A stretch of 64,000 nucleotides of DNA from Laguncularia racemosa. Its lineage: Eukaryota; Streptophyta; Magnoliopsida; Myrtales; Combretaceae. A program made the translations under genes and the position numbers. Where the stretch lies: contig JBBMOL010000368.1 in assembly GCA_037954665.1 (NCBI GenBank), positions 186,001-250,000 of the forward strand, in the 5' to 3' direction. Of the stretch, positions 33,493 through 46,597 are shown piece after piece. Every line of letters begins with the position of its first letter. Positions within the stretch are counted from its first letter, which is position 1. Under the pieces are notes generated by a model. That model did not search any database, had not been told where the DNA came from, and saw only the letters and a program-made list of their open reading frames with translations.

Positions 33493-36400
33493 TGTGAGGA
33501 CCTAAACTTAAGCAATAATGTTAAAATTAAAATAATATATATATATGTGTGTGTGTATAAGGTAAAATGAATGTATATATATATGTATATATATGTTATA
33601 TGCTAAAAATAAAATAAAATAAATATATATATAAAAATAATAATAATAATATGAATTATATGGGCATATATATATATACATATATAGAATATACATATAC
33701 ATGTAAAAAAAATTGTACACATTATATTATATTATATTATAGCTAAAAATAATAATAATAAAAGAGGGAAAAAAATGTAGAACAACATCCTCATTCAATG
33801 TCAGCAAAATTAAGTAAGTAATATTATATTATATATATATATATATATACACACACATATTAGAATAGAAAGAGAAGAAAAAACAAATCATAAAAAATTA
33901 GAAAAAAAGAAGCCAAAACTCTCTCCACTTCATCCGAATTTTCTAGGCAAATTGAAATTGAAATTTCCAACATGCAATCATCAAGATAGGAAGAAGAACA
34001 AGATTGAAGTAGGATGCAACAAGATTTTGAAGAAATTGAAGAAAAAAAAATCAAATTAAATAGGGGAGGATTTTGTCTGTTCGTTCGAAGGGGTTAGGGT
34101 AAAGCTGCTGCTAGGCCAAGCTAGGGTTAAGGTTTTGGGTGGGAGAGCATTCCGACTGACATAGTCGTTGCCGGCTTTGGTGGTCGGAGGCCGGTGAATG
34201 AAGCAGCTCCTAGTAACGCCCGAAACTTTCTATTTTTGTTAAAAATATCAAATGTTGATGAAAAATTATCATTTTTGGTATTCTAGAGTAATTTTGTATG
34301 GATATTAATTTGGTAATTTTATTTTTTTGAAATTTGATTCAAAAATATGTGGTCCTTAATAAATGCTCTATTCTAGTCGTAAATTAAATTGGAAAATGAA
34401 TAGGTCAAATGATGTATTTTTGATGTAATGTTTTGTATATAAGATCCTTATATGATTTATTAGATCACCAAATCAATAATTGTTCAAATTGGAGTCATTT
34501 TCTATTTTTAGTGAATTTTTCAAGCTAATTACCCTGTTCTGGCCGAATTAAATCCATAGCAAAATTAGGGAATTTGATTTGATTAGTTGAATTTGATGTT
34601 CAGTTGAGGTTCATTGAAGTATAATATTATTTTAAGAAGCTTGGGTTAATTATGAAACAAAAACGGGAGTGTTCGGTGCAAGATCGTGATAATTTAGAAC
34701 TATACGATTTAATATAGAATCAGATCGAAATTTAATTACATTAATATATAATAAAGCGTAGTATACTCGTATGTATATGAATTGGAAATTGTAGGGAAAT
34801 GGTAGATTATATGAGGTTAGGATGGAATTTAGGGGTTTGGAATACTGAATTAGCAATTTTGGGTTTAATAGAGTGAATGGGGTAACATTGATTGATATAT
34901 TGATGATTCAGGTATTTCTGTTGAGTAAGGAGGACAAAGGAATTTGGCCGGTGCAACTGTTTGGATTGGCATATATTGTTTCAGGTGAGTACCCCCTTAA
35001 CTCCTCTCTTGGATACAAGTGGTTGATAATGTAGACTACTTATTGTTAGTTGAAATTACCCTGTACGATCACTTATTGTGATCAATGCATGAGGATTGTT
35101 AAATTACATTGGTTTGCTAATGGCTGGTTGTGTGTCATGATATGGTTGGATTATGAGAAAAAAAAGGGAACATTCTAGAAAATCCTAGAATGAGAGTTAG
35201 GTGCGGGATTTGATTATACTATTCCTGATTGCATGTGATGTAATGAACTTAAATTATTGAATGCTTCATGATTGTGATGTAATGCTGGGTTATTTTTAGC
35301 TTATTAGATGGGGTTTATATGACTGGTTGAGTTCATACTATTGTTGTCTTGGTATCGATGAAATATCTAAATGGATAATAAAATGGGGTTTAGGTTATAA
35401 GTACCTACTAACCCAAAATAGTTAATGCAAGAAAAGTCTTGTTCCCTACCTAGTAAGTTTGTGGTACGACCTTTGAGTCGACCCGGATGGGTTTGAGGCA
35501 CGGTTGACGGACCGGCCCGGTTTAGTGACCTATGGGGATCTGGTCACCCCTTTTGTTCGAGGCAGGTGAAAGGCGAGCTGAATGTTTCTAACAAAAAAGA
35601 GTATGTAAGGATGTCTTAATTGGTTGAGAAAACATTAAGTTTTGAAAAGTAAATGAGGATAGTTTATCTACCAGTTGACAGGCTTTGCCTGGGTTAACTA
35701 AAAAATATTTGTGACTTGTGAGTAAACAGGAGTGATTGAAATGGTCTCCAATGAAAAGGTTATGAGTTTAGCAAAATGGAATTACAGGGAAAATATCATT
35801 AAGTAAGATCATGGTGATGTTAAAATGTAATAAATTGAATTAGGTTTCTTGCGAGTATAACTTTGAGTTGAAAACTTGCTTGCTTGAGTAATCACTTTCG
35901 AGGTATTTGATAATATTGTTGATTACTATTATGTGATTTTGTTGTTTGTTTTTGCTGGGTTGCTTGATTTTGTACTCACTTTGCTTCTTAAGAAGCTGAA
36001 GGGGTTAGTGTTTTTGCTAACCTCAGGTATAGGTACTGAAGAATAAGTTGTTAGGGACTCAGGTTTTTGGAGAGCATCAATAGAGGCAAAGAAGCCCTTA
36101 GTTCCATTTTGGAGCCTCTGTTATTTGTAATAAGATTGTCCTGTACATGATGTTGTAGTGCTTGTAAATAAGATCCATAGGTGTTAATCTTTAGATTGTA
36201 ATGTAAATATTTGTGTGTATAAGGTTGGATTTGTAATCTTTTGAGCCACTTAAGGCTATAAGATTAATCATGGGCTGTGCCTATTTACCGGGAATGTAGA
36301 TCCCGATGGTATATATATATATGACGTATGATGTGACAGGAGATTTTAAGTACATGTGTTTAGATATGATGTGGATATGAAATGATAGCGCTATTAGTGC

Positions 36401-36577
36401 CATTTTACAGGATGTTTATAAAATTTCATACAGGTTGGAGTTACAGGTTCAATATTAGCAAAATTTGCCTTATCTCTAATTTAGAAACGGCATAGCAACC
36501 CACCTACAGGTACCAAGGATAGTTATAGGAATTTTGGAACAAGTTAAAGAATCAAACCTAGTAGGTGGGTCACTACA
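33493..36577 (+). mobile_element. Solo LTR of a Ty3/gypsy-type element, nested in A
   Basis: A 3085-bp block running TGTGAGGACC...GGTGGGTCACTACA is flanked by the perfect 5-bp duplication ACCTA (33488-33492 and 36578-36582). There is no internal coding region, so it is the usual product of LTR-LTR recombination. It contains (TA)n and (TG)n microsatellites at 33535-33860 and no recognisable gene. The family is probably a long-LTR Ty3/gypsy group such as Tekay, judged only from length and end type. The strand given is arbitrary. Confidence 0.8.
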
Positions 36578-36582
36578 ACCTA

Positions 36583-37189
36583 CAAGAGAGATCATACTTT
36601 TTGGAATAAAAATCAAGAGTGACACTAAACCGAGAGATTGTAAGGAAGTCCTCTTAGATTAAACTAATTGAGAATGAGATATCTATTTCTAAATAGAATG
36701 AGGGAATTTAAAGTCATTCCTCATTGGCGTTGTTTAGCCCAAATTTTAAATATTGATGCCCCCCAAGAAGAAGATATGAGTCTTAATTGCAAGAAACCCC
36801 TCAAGAGGTGATTGATTAAGCCAAGGCACCACTTTTTCAAGATTAAACCAAACCCTCCAAGTAAAATGAGGCAAAAGAGTAAGTGATTATTAAGTAGTAG
36901 GGGAGACTTGCCCTTTATTTGTATTTTTGGGAACCTTGTCAAACTCTTTACTTGCTAGCAATGTTTAAAAAATAAAAAAAATTCTTTTAGATTTTTTTTT
37001 GAGAAGAAAGAGAAAATTTTCAAAGTTTACTAGAAAATACTTTAATACCTTGTCACCTTATCCTTAAGTTTAGAAGAGCAATTGTCTTGAAGAGTTTTAG
37101 AAAAGTTTTAGTTATCATTTGTTCAAAAGTTTTAAGTCATCCTAAACTCTTGACTATTATTGGAAAAATAAGATTCTCACTTAGAAATT
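36583..37189. other. Internal DNA of element A before its 3' UTR repeats
   Basis: Last non-repeated internal part of A. The 73-codon minus-strand frame at 36721-36942 has no recognised motif. No gag-pol trace was found. Confidence 0.5.
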
Positions 37190-38015
37190 CATTATCAGTT
37201 AGTTAGCCCATAATAGGGCACTTTCCTAAACTTTCGTCTTTAGGGTTGTAAGTCTAAAGAGACGCTTCCCACTATCAGTTAGTTAACCCATAATGGGGAA
37301 CTTTCCTAAACTTTCTTCTTTAGGGTTGTAAGTCTAAAGAGACACTTCCCACTATTGGTTAGTTAGCCCACAATGGGGCACTTTCCTAAATATCCTCCTA
37401 TTACAATTGCTAGTTTAGTGAGACGTTTTCTATCACCGATTAGTCAGCTCATAAAAGCACTTTTCTAAATAATATCTATTTAAATTGGCTATTCTAAAAG
37501 ACGCCTCTCATTATCAATTAGTCAGCTCATAGGAGCACTTTTACAATTCCTTCTTAGGGATGCTAGATTATTGAGACACCTTTTGATATATTGTCCAAAA
37601 GGAAACTTTCCATTATCGGTTAGTTAGCCCACAATGGGGCACTTTCCTAAATATCCTCCTACTACAATTGCTAGTCTAGTGAGACGCTTCCTATCATTGA
37701 TTAGTTAGCTCGTAAGAGCACTTTTCTAAATAATCTCTTTTTTTAAGGTTGTTAGTATAGTGAGATGCTTCCCATCATCGATTAGTCAGCTCATAAAAGC
37801 ACTTTTCTAGATGATTTCTTTAAGGTTACTAGTCTTGTAAGATGCTTCCTATTATTAGTTAACTAGCTCATAAAAGCGCTTTCCTAAACAATCTCTTCTT
37901 TAAAGTTGCTAGTCTTATAAGACGCTTCCTATTATTAGTTAGTTAGCTTAAAAGAGTGCTTTCCTAAACAATCTCTCCTTTCAGGTTGCTAGTTTAATGA
38001 GACGCTTCTTGTCTA
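37190..38015 (+). repeat. 3' UTR tandem repeats of element A
   Basis: Units of roughly 80-130 bp repeat the phrase GGTTAGTTAGCCCACAATGGGGCACTTTCCTAAA and then a GCTAGTCTAGTGAGACGCTTCC block, with degeneration towards both ends. The first phrase is homologous to the complement of the B repeats (GGTTAGTCAGCCCAAGATGGGCACTTTCC), so the two arrays share an origin. Confidence 0.82.
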
Positions 38016-38235
38016 AGACCACTCCCCAAGGAGTATTAATTATCATAAAGTAACTATCTTCTTTTGCAACAAGGAACTATTAACTTGTGGAGCATTTTCC
38101 TTACTTAAACTTGTAGTCAGGCAACTCCCTAGTAGAGCCAAGTTTGGATAGCTAGCTGATTGCAACACTATCTACCCCTTTCTATTAAGCAAAAATGGTG
38201 TCTTTGTTGTTTTTGTAGTTAAGTTTTCCAAAATT

Positions 38236-38254
38236 TACTATAAAGAGGGATAAT
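38236..38254 (+). other. Polypurine tract of element A
   Basis: ATAAAGAGGGATAAT ends at the base before the 3' LTR start TGTAAACAC and parallels ACAAAGAGGGGTAGC of B. Confidence 0.65.
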
Positions 38255-40043
38255 TGTAAACACTCTATTTTTATCCCCTAATTATTATTAATGTATTTCT
38301 TTTTATTTATTTCATTTTTATTTTTTAGATATGAAGGAAAATAATGATAAAAATAAAATAAATAAGAATAGTACACCAATAATAGAAAATAAAGGTAAAA
38401 ATAACAATAAAAGATATTTGGGGATTTTTATTAAATTTCAGAATTTCAAACTAATATAAAATTAATAAATATTTTTGTGCTTATATACAATTTGCATGTA
38501 AGATAAAACTGAGATTTAGGCTAGCTTAGCTAGCTAGTGAGCATGCCTAGGATGCGTACGGAGGGAGATGTCACAGGTTTGAGTCCCACGGGAGGCACTT
38601 TGTGCCATTTTCTTTTTTTTCTTTTCCTTTCCAACTGCCACGTGGCAGTACGCGATTGGTCAGAACAGGCATGTGTGAGCCACGTGACCTTCTTCTTCCT
38701 CTAGATAGCAGCAGCAATGCTAGAGACAAGGGGAAAATGGAAAAAAGAAGAAGAAGAAGAAGCGCTCATTGATCAACACGAATCAAACCTAGTCAAATGA
38801 TTTTTTTTTAATCATCATCTATCCATAACAAAATAAAAACAAGATAAATCATGAAAAACAACTAAATTTATACAGATCAATTCAAATAAAAAAGAGAGAG
38901 ATAAGGATAGGTTTCAACCGTGAGTCCAATCTGAGCTTATCAAGAGGAATTTTATGAGTCTATAAATAGGACTCGACTAGAGGAAGAACGAGGAGGAATT
39001 AGAAGGAAAGAAAAGTGGAAGAAATACGAAAAAAAAAAAATCGCCAAAGCTTTCTCTCTCTCTCTCTCTCTAAATCTTGTTATGGTTGCTCAAACTGCTG
39101 CCTAAGGTGGTTTTTGACGAAAACAAACACCGCCATTAGATTACTCACCCTTGAAAGCTTCAGAACCCCCTATTAATCGACATTAACCACTGCTGTCGAA
39201 GACCTCTAATCGTCGTGTGTACCCGACGCGACCCGCGTCCAAGTTAGCTGGATTTCTTTATTTTTATTTATTTATTTATTATTATTAGTTTTTTAAAATG
39301 AGAATGTATATGAAAAAAAATTCTTAAATTAATAAAAAATTTTGATAATTATTTTACCACTTAGAAAACTTCTTTTCATAAATGAATGAAAATAATTGAA
39401 AATTTTCAAAATTAGAGGTTTTAGTTTTTTTTTTTTTCAAAATTAAGAAATAAAGCTTAGGCTTAGTAATTTCTTTAAATAAATTTAAATGTTAATAAAC
39501 ATAAACCTGGCATATTTTCGTAATTAAAATTAACTAATCCACTAAAGTTTTATGAAAAGCGAACTGCGACCTATTTAATCCCGAATGGCGGGTATGTAGT
39601 CACCTTAATGGGGCAACTCTAAAAAAATAAAAAAAAATATATTTTTAAATCATTATTAGTATCATAGTTATATCATATTTTTTAATATTTTCTTTTTATG
39701 TTAAAAAAAGATATCGTAACATAATTTAGATTTTAGAAGGATAAGGTAGTAACTTTAAGGTTTTAATAGGATAGGCCTCGAGTCAAGAATCTCTTATTTT
39801 TCTTTCTTCTTTTTTTTTTTCTTTTCTAAAAAAAAGGGAAGATTTCGTCGGCTAGTTATCTAGATTAGAATTAATCCGCTCAATTAATTATAATTGAATG
39901 ATTTTTCCAAACTCTAGTTAGGTGGTGACTCAAAATAAATAATAAATTCCTAGTTCAAGTCGAGGATTTGTATTGGATGAGCATAGGATCTGATATGATA
40001 CGGATTTGGAAGATAACATAAAATTTTAAAACTAGACTCGCCA
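38255..40043 (+). repeat. 3' LTR of element A
   Basis: Direct repeat of 15610-17391 with better-preserved ends (TGTAAACACTC...ACTCGCCA). It contains TATAAATAGG at 38961 and a (CT)n tract near 39052-39070. It is followed by TAATC, one mismatch from the 5' target duplication. Confidence 0.85.
38515..38622 (+). other. tRNA-like Pol III box module in the 3' LTR of A
   Basis: A box TAGCTTAGCTAG (38522-38533) and B box GGTTTGAGTCC (38576-38586), 54 nt apart as in the 5' LTR, followed by T-runs. The loop between them keeps CTAGGAT, with AGG in the anticodon-like position. The T-stem has lost pairs compared with the 5' LTR copy. Confidence 0.55.
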
Positions 40044-40199
40044 TAATCTATCATTTACCATTATTGTATCGATGTGGGCACGTTTTCTATTGTAGCCTTC
40101 CCTTTAGCAAAGTCCACATGTGATCTTATCTAGAGGCTCCATAATCTCTATTTCCATATGGTGTCTTTTTCAACTAGATTTTTCCTTTTTCTATGTAAG

Positions 40200-42528
40200 C
40201 TTTCCTCTTGAATAGAGTAATGGGAACTGTACCGACTCTCAATTGAGCTTGTTGCCTATGGGCAAGAAGTGAGTCCTATATATAAGCTCTTAGTGCATCA
40301 ACTTATACAAATCCAGTATAGATGCCAACATATCAAGCCTAATTAAAGCTATTACTATATAGGAGTGGGAGTATAGGATTTGGTATATTTGCTAGTTTTG
40401 ACAAGTGCATATGTTGCGAGCAAAGTCAATAGTGTGCGTTTGGCCCCCTCTCATTAACTTGCATGCTACATGATGACTACCAATGAGAACTTTAACAATT
40501 CTCTCCTACCTACTGTAGTTGATGATCCTATGGTTGCTAGCTCATGAACTCCATTTATTTATCTTTTGGGTGACATATTTGGTGAAGATTCTATCATTCG
40601 CCATATTCTGAAGTGCCTTTGAATGTTTGTTAATAAAGTAAGTCACGCAATTGTAAAAATTCTTTTTTACCAATGCAGCCACCAGTAACCCTTAAGCTCA
40701 TTTCCAGACGGAATTGTAACTTTCCACAATATTAGAGGTCATACACCTAAATCGATAGCAGCTATCATGGGTTAGTGTCCACATTTGCATCAACATGTTG
40801 TCAAACCACGTCAGGGCATCAAGCTTAATAGTCATCACCTGGTTCATAAAATAGTTTAGTTTCCAAGCTTATGCCTGCATCTTCATGTAAGTGACTAACT
40901 TTTTGCATTACATATTTTTGTGTACCTTGTTAAAGTTCCTTGCAATTAGTCATTTACAAAACCGCTACACTATGAATGGAGGGCGCCATCCCTTAGCTCA
41001 AGCTTCACTTGCTAACTTGATGCTAGGGTGTTTATCTGATATAAGGCAAATGGTTTCATGACCTTCATGATCGTCAACCACATGTTTCTTTAATTTCCTA
41101 AAAAACTAGCCCTATGTTTCAGCCAACTCGTCATCTACAAGAGTGAATGTTAACGGAATTATATAGTTATTGCCATCAACACCATAAGTAATTAGCAACT
41201 TGTGTATATACTTCTCATATAAAAAAGTTCCATAAATGGTAATAGTAGGTCTAAGTAATCTTTACGCTATAATGCATAGCTCGAACGCTTAGAAAACCCA
41301 TTTAAGTGTGGACACCTTGAGGGTATTCAATCTTCTTTAACCCCAATCAACTCATGTTCTAGGATTAGTATTTTTTATCGCATTTAGAAGCTTAGGGAGC
41401 TCATTGTAAGACATCCCCCAATTCCTGTACACATGCTCACTAGTCCATTTCTTCCCCTTCCAAACCTATCTCCTACTTATGTTGTAACTAAATTTTTGTT
41501 CTACAATAGAAGTGAGCTCTATAACCTTTATATCAGGATTGTTCATGACAAGATTTACAAACCAACTTACAAGAAGATTGCAATCCAATTGTGGGTGATT
41601 CTAACTTATTATTGGGTTGATACATGTGTGTAGACCCTCAAATCCGATAACTATAAATAGCCTCTCTAACTTCTTCTTTTGGATCCAAGGCCTCTATTTA
41701 CAATCATTTTCTCTTTTCAAACAATAAACAAACTAAAGTGATGTATTAAATTCTACAATAGTGCAATTATAATGGTTCTTTACATGGTAAGCCTTTAACT
41801 ACTTGAATAACATTTGCCTTTATCTTAAATCTCATGCCCTTATTGAACTTGTTATTACTGCTCAAATCATTGCACATTACATTTTGCTCCTACTTAAAAT
41901 AAATGTAACCATTATCACTACCAACATTATAATAGGGAACAAGATCTCTAATTGCCACACTAGGTTATTTAGCCTGCCTTAGTTGATATATTACTTGTGT
42001 GGAGTACTTGACTGGATGATCCTCTTTAGCTATATCATCTCCTTCGTTTTCACTTTCCTCATCTTCCTCCTTAGAGCTTTCCTCATAATTAGAACTTTCC
42101 TCTTTAACACCCATTCCCACATCGATGTTCGTTGTAGTTTTCGCTCCTAAATGCATCATGTAGGGATTATGTGTGTCTGGTCATTGTAATATCGAAGTAA
42201 CTACTTTGTTTACTTCATCTTTATCATTTAATGACACCTCTTCCATAGGGGTTGGAACATATGCTTCAAACATCGACAACTTGGGAGGCATTTCTTCCAT
42301 GTTATGTGAGGAATGCAGGTGCTTACTTTCTTGGAATGTCTGTTGTTTGGAAGGACCCCGCAAATCTTTAGAAATTCTAATATGCAATTGTTGTATGCCA
42401 TGATCTTCAATGGATTCAGAGGTTTCAATCAAATTTTCAACATCATCATCATTTCTAATTGCCATCAATGCATAAGATGTATTACCCCCATGGAAAATAA
42501 TATGCCTATGAATTATCTTAGCCCCCAC
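40200..42528 (-). pseudogene. Mutator-like (MULE) transposase, decayed
   Basis: The minus strand opens at 42528 with a PB1-like N-terminal domain of plant MULEs (YALMAIRNDDDVENLIETSE), then an acidic stretch (42159-41965). Further down are the transposase core phrases PTITIYGTFLYEKYIHKLLI, GVDGNNYIIPLTFTLVDDEL, LISDKHPSIKLASEA, ARNFNKVHKNM and MTSNIVESYNSVWK, and a SWIM zinc-finger remnant QTHTIDFARNICTC near 40440-40400. Many stops and probably a few shifts interrupt it, so no product is expected. MULE transposases cut and paste DNA between long terminal inverted repeats; I could not identify such repeats here. It lies just outside the 3' target duplication of element A. Confidence 0.75.
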
Positions 42529-44120
42529 TTCAATTGAATCGACTCCAATACTCCGACATATTCTATAAAAGAATTTGCGTAATTCACATTCTTCTTCATT
42601 ATCAACTTTTTAACCGGATCTCTATCATATTCCGGTCCCTAATTACCATTAATAATATTTCTAAATGTGTAGACCATCAATTTGACATAGTTACCTATTA
42701 TTGTCCTATTTGCAATATAGATAAATTATCAACTGTTAAAAAGAAGAAGATAATATTGGCTTTTTAAATTTGAAAATGCACAGCATTGATCTTTTTCTTT
42801 CCATGTAACAAAAAGAAAAGAAATTTACATTTTAGTTTTAATTTTTATTTTAAAATTTCATAAGAAAAATTGGTAATTTACATAAGAACACAATAAAGAT
42901 TATTTTATAAAAAACTTTTTAAAGTTTTTTCTAAGGATTATTCAATTACAATTTTATTATAACAATACAGATAATATGCCTAAATTTGATATTTAAAATT
43001 AATATAAATTTTTTTCGTTAGCATAATATTGATCTTATTCCCATACTAATGGAAAAATTAATTACCACATGTTATGCATTACAAGATCTACATAAATCAT
43101 GTCCAATATACTACAAACTAACAACAAGTACTAATATTTTTTAAAAAACATAGCATTATGAAGAATCATGACAAAAGTTTTGTCAAATGGTGAAAACTAA
43201 CATAGTAACAAAAAAAAAAACTTCAAAATTTTGTCAAAATTCATACTAGAATATAGATTAATTGAGTTTTTTTGTTGAGGAAATGGTAGATTTTAGTGGA
43301 TTTGTTCAAATCACACCATTTCATAGCTTTAAAAGAACTCTTTTTACAAAAGAGAGAAAAACAAAATCTTATACAATACGGATTTAACACCCTTCGTTAC
43401 TTAGGTTGGGAAATCACAAATTACATGTCAACTACAAGTTCCAATCTCCTTGGGTTAATTTTCTTAAGATAATCATAGAGGTTTAATTTACTTATTTAAA
43501 ATAAAATAGGCTTGAACTTTACAAAGTATATAGATACATATATGCCCATGAGGGGTGTGAATGTGAATGGTGCACTCAATTTCATCCACTCCTAAGTAGT
43601 AAATCTCTAGATTTGGTCTTAATAAGAGGGTAACATTTCTTGATTCCAAGTAGTTCTCAAAGGTTGAGATAAGGTTACGGATTGAGATACTCCTCCATAT
43701 GGCCTCTCCTTACCACTGTATGATGCTGATGGAGTTATAAATGTGAGAGTATGCAATGCATGGTTCATTTTTATTTATGACAAATAAAGTTAAGTTTATT
43801 TATATAGTAGTCATCATAATTTCATAGACACTTGCAAATTACTATTCTAGTGGAAAGGAAATCAATTCACCTACTTATTTAAGCATCAATAATGATGTTT
43901 TAGTAATCAATAGCACAATAATGAAACACATACAATTCACCTAATCTCCACATTTTAACAAATGTTATATAAATCAATTAAACGTATAAGTGCGACTAAA
44001 TTTGCAAGAACATAACAAGTACAATACCCATAAGATTACTTACTTAGCCATTTACTGTTAGTTGTAGTAATCGAGAGGTAGCTCGATCTCAAAATCAATG
44101 TCGCCTAATGAGAAAAATAA
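42529..44120. other. AT-rich DNA without recognised genes
   Basis: No gene, RNA or clear terminal repeat was seen. The first part may include the MULE 5' non-coding end. Confidence 0.4.
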
Positions 44121-45259
44121 TAATTTGTAAGTTCAAGCATTTTGGCTTATCTAAGTATCTTAATCAACTTTGCTAGTTTTATTGGTTTCACTTATTTTAG
44201 TGATTTTGCCATAAATTTTTCATTTTAAGTATGTTTTTTGTGTTATTGTAATTGTTTTGGAGGTTTTTGAGAGTATTTTTCATTTCTAAGGTCATGTTAG
44301 TCATTTGGGTAACAAAACTTAGGTTTTTCTTTCGAATAGTTTTATATGCTACTTGTTCGAGTTCATTTTGGAGACTTTTTCCCCTAATCTAGCCTATTGC
44401 TTAAAGGAAATCATTCCTAATCAAATTTTAAACCTATTTGGGCTTTAATTGGGCATGTAAGGGTCATTTTATCTATTGTGAATTTTGGATCTTTGGCCAA
44501 ATAATCAAGGATGATCGATGATCATCCTTGCTTCTGGTTTTACCTATTTTCCACCTATTTGTCTTGTTTTTCGTATTTAAATAAATGGACTCATTTCTAA
44601 CCTTTCTCTAATGATATTTTAGTATGTTTAAATTCTAGAAATTTTAGAAAACCAAAATTTTTGTTGGGTATCAGTTTCTAAGTTTAGAAGTGAACCTTCT
44701 ATGTTTCTAACTTTGTCCCTCTTTAATCCATGCTATTTAATACCTATGGCTCTTAAACATAGAAATCTACTTGATATCTTAATGAAAAGTGATCTTTAAA
44801 CTTCTTGAGTATGGTGACTAGAGAAAGAAAGAAAATCCTAAGTTCTTTTATTGCATTTATTTCCAACTCTTTACACTTCTAGACTTGATAAAAGGTAATT
44901 ATGCTACATTGTCACTGACATGACTTAGGTTTACATCACTTTCATTAGTTCCTAGCTTTGTAAATCTTAAATGGAAAATTGAGAGCTACAATAAAAGAAG
45001 GCCTCTTCACATTTTAGCTTAATTTACAAGGAAAAAATACAAGAAAAAGAAAGAAACATGTACAAGATCATATCTTGCAATTGAGGTCCTCAAGGTGGTG
45101 TATCTGGCTTCCCTTTGTTGCCCCTTCTTTTGCCTTGGTTTTTGTCCATGGTTCTAATTTTTGAGCTCCTTAGGTGCCCCTCTAATGGCATGGAAGCTAC
45201 TGGTGGGTGGGGGAAAGTTTAGTGGTTGTTTTAGTGGTGTGGTTGGAGTGTAGGTGGTA
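44120..45259. repeat. Old dispersed repeat interrupted by a solo LTR, left part
   Basis: 44140-44290 aligns with the reverse complement of about 1130-1265 (shared AACTTTGCTAGTTTTATTGG-like and TTCATTTTAAGT blocks), so this is an inverted copy of a repeat at the window start. It continues after the solo LTR at 49962. No coding motif was seen. Confidence 0.4.
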
Positions 45260-46537
45260 GTATGTGTCACACCCCAAAAGGGGGTCTAGAAATCTCCACT
45301 AAAATCATCATGGCACGTGTGCACTCGCTATATGATAATCGTCTTACGAGTCAGATATCATAAGACTCTAAGTAAATAATTGCATTTATGACTAATCAAA
45401 ATACATATAGTTGGATAATAAAATACAACTATGGATCCCATATCCTACAGTCAACCATGATCGCAGAGAATCGGTATCCCCTACTAATCAGTAAAATAGG
45501 ATAAATCCTTGGTTTCACAATTTCAAATTCTATTTACATAGGAGCCCTAACATTTCATCTAAATAATCTATCCTTCAAAATTCTTACTTTGTCGTTCTGG
45601 TCTTCCAAAAACTCTCGACACTTCACATCTTATCCTATCCCAAGCTTTTGTAATCGTTACTTGCAAAAGAGTCTATGGAGGGGTGAGCACACTATGGCTC
45701 AGTGAGTGGGATGATAACACTTTCAATGCTATGTACACACAAGCAAATTCAAATCAAGTTATCTAAACATATGCTATACATGAACAACCATACGAATGCA
45801 GTATCTCACGTGGTCTTCCGATAACTGACATGAAGTCTAGGGTTTACGCCCTCCTTAACCTTGGGTTGGGGATTCCGAAGCCACCATCAGTGCCTAGGTC
45901 ATTACCCAGTTTATTTATCTTATCACTTTGATAATTATAATATCTTTTTAATTCAATAGTGAACGCTCTCGTACCTTTACATTAGTCGAAACAGAACCCT
46001 CAAGGATTGACCAAACTCGGAACCATCAAGGCGCGATAATCCCTTAATCACTTAGTTCGCACTTGGCGGAATAGTAATCCTCTTTATTACTCTGGCAAAC
46101 CCTATAGCAGTAATGACCTTCAATCTCATGCAATGCATGTCAAGTTTTAATCAGGTCCACTTCCTTAATTAATTGATTTAAAGTGACTAAACAATATATA
46201 CAATCACAATCAATTCTCAATCAAGCCAACAAAGTAACTACCAAGCATTTCATTTCACATTTATCACAACAAGCAAAGTTCATGCCTTTCTCATCACAAA
46301 ACAAACACGGAACCCGAACCCCACAGATGTAGACTATCTAGCTATATATCAGTTTTAGTTAACTTGACACCTCTGTGCCATTTATCTTAAACGTTAAACC
46401 AACCACTCAAGATTGATTTACGATCATCATACCAGACACCTCTGTGTCATCACACTTCTCAAGTGCTCTGTTATTCACACTTTTGAGAGCCAACAAGGTC
46501 GTCTCATATATTCCTTTTGAGTCCTCAAGACATCTGT

Positions 46538-46538
46538 G

Positions 46539-46592
<54 letters not shown>
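46538..46592 (+). repeat. (AT)n microsatellite
   Basis: About 27 uninterrupted AT repeats inside the 4.7-kb solo LTR. Open frames across it, rich in Ile-Tyr, are artefacts. Confidence 0.9.

Positions 46593-46597
<5 letters not shown>

Larger units (their letters stand above)
15610..40043 (+). mobile_element. Element A: Ogre/Tat-like Ty3/gypsy retrotransposon, degenerate, hosting nested insertions
   Basis: A 1782-bp LTR (15610-17391) and a 1789-bp LTR (38255-40043) are direct repeats flanked by TGATC (15605-15609) and TAATC (40044-40048), a 4/5 target-site match. A PBS three bases after the 5' LTR and a purine tract just before the 3' LTR set the plus orientation. Inside are a decayed ORF1 (17929-19455), element B (20376-32911, opposite strand), a solo LTR (33493-36577) and tandem repeats (37190-38015). 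With the nested insertions removed, about 2 kb lies between ORF1 and those repeats, and no gag, protease, RT or integrase motif was found in it. Placement in the Ogre/Tat group rests on PBS type, the extra ORF1 and the 3' UTR repeats. Confidence 0.85.
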
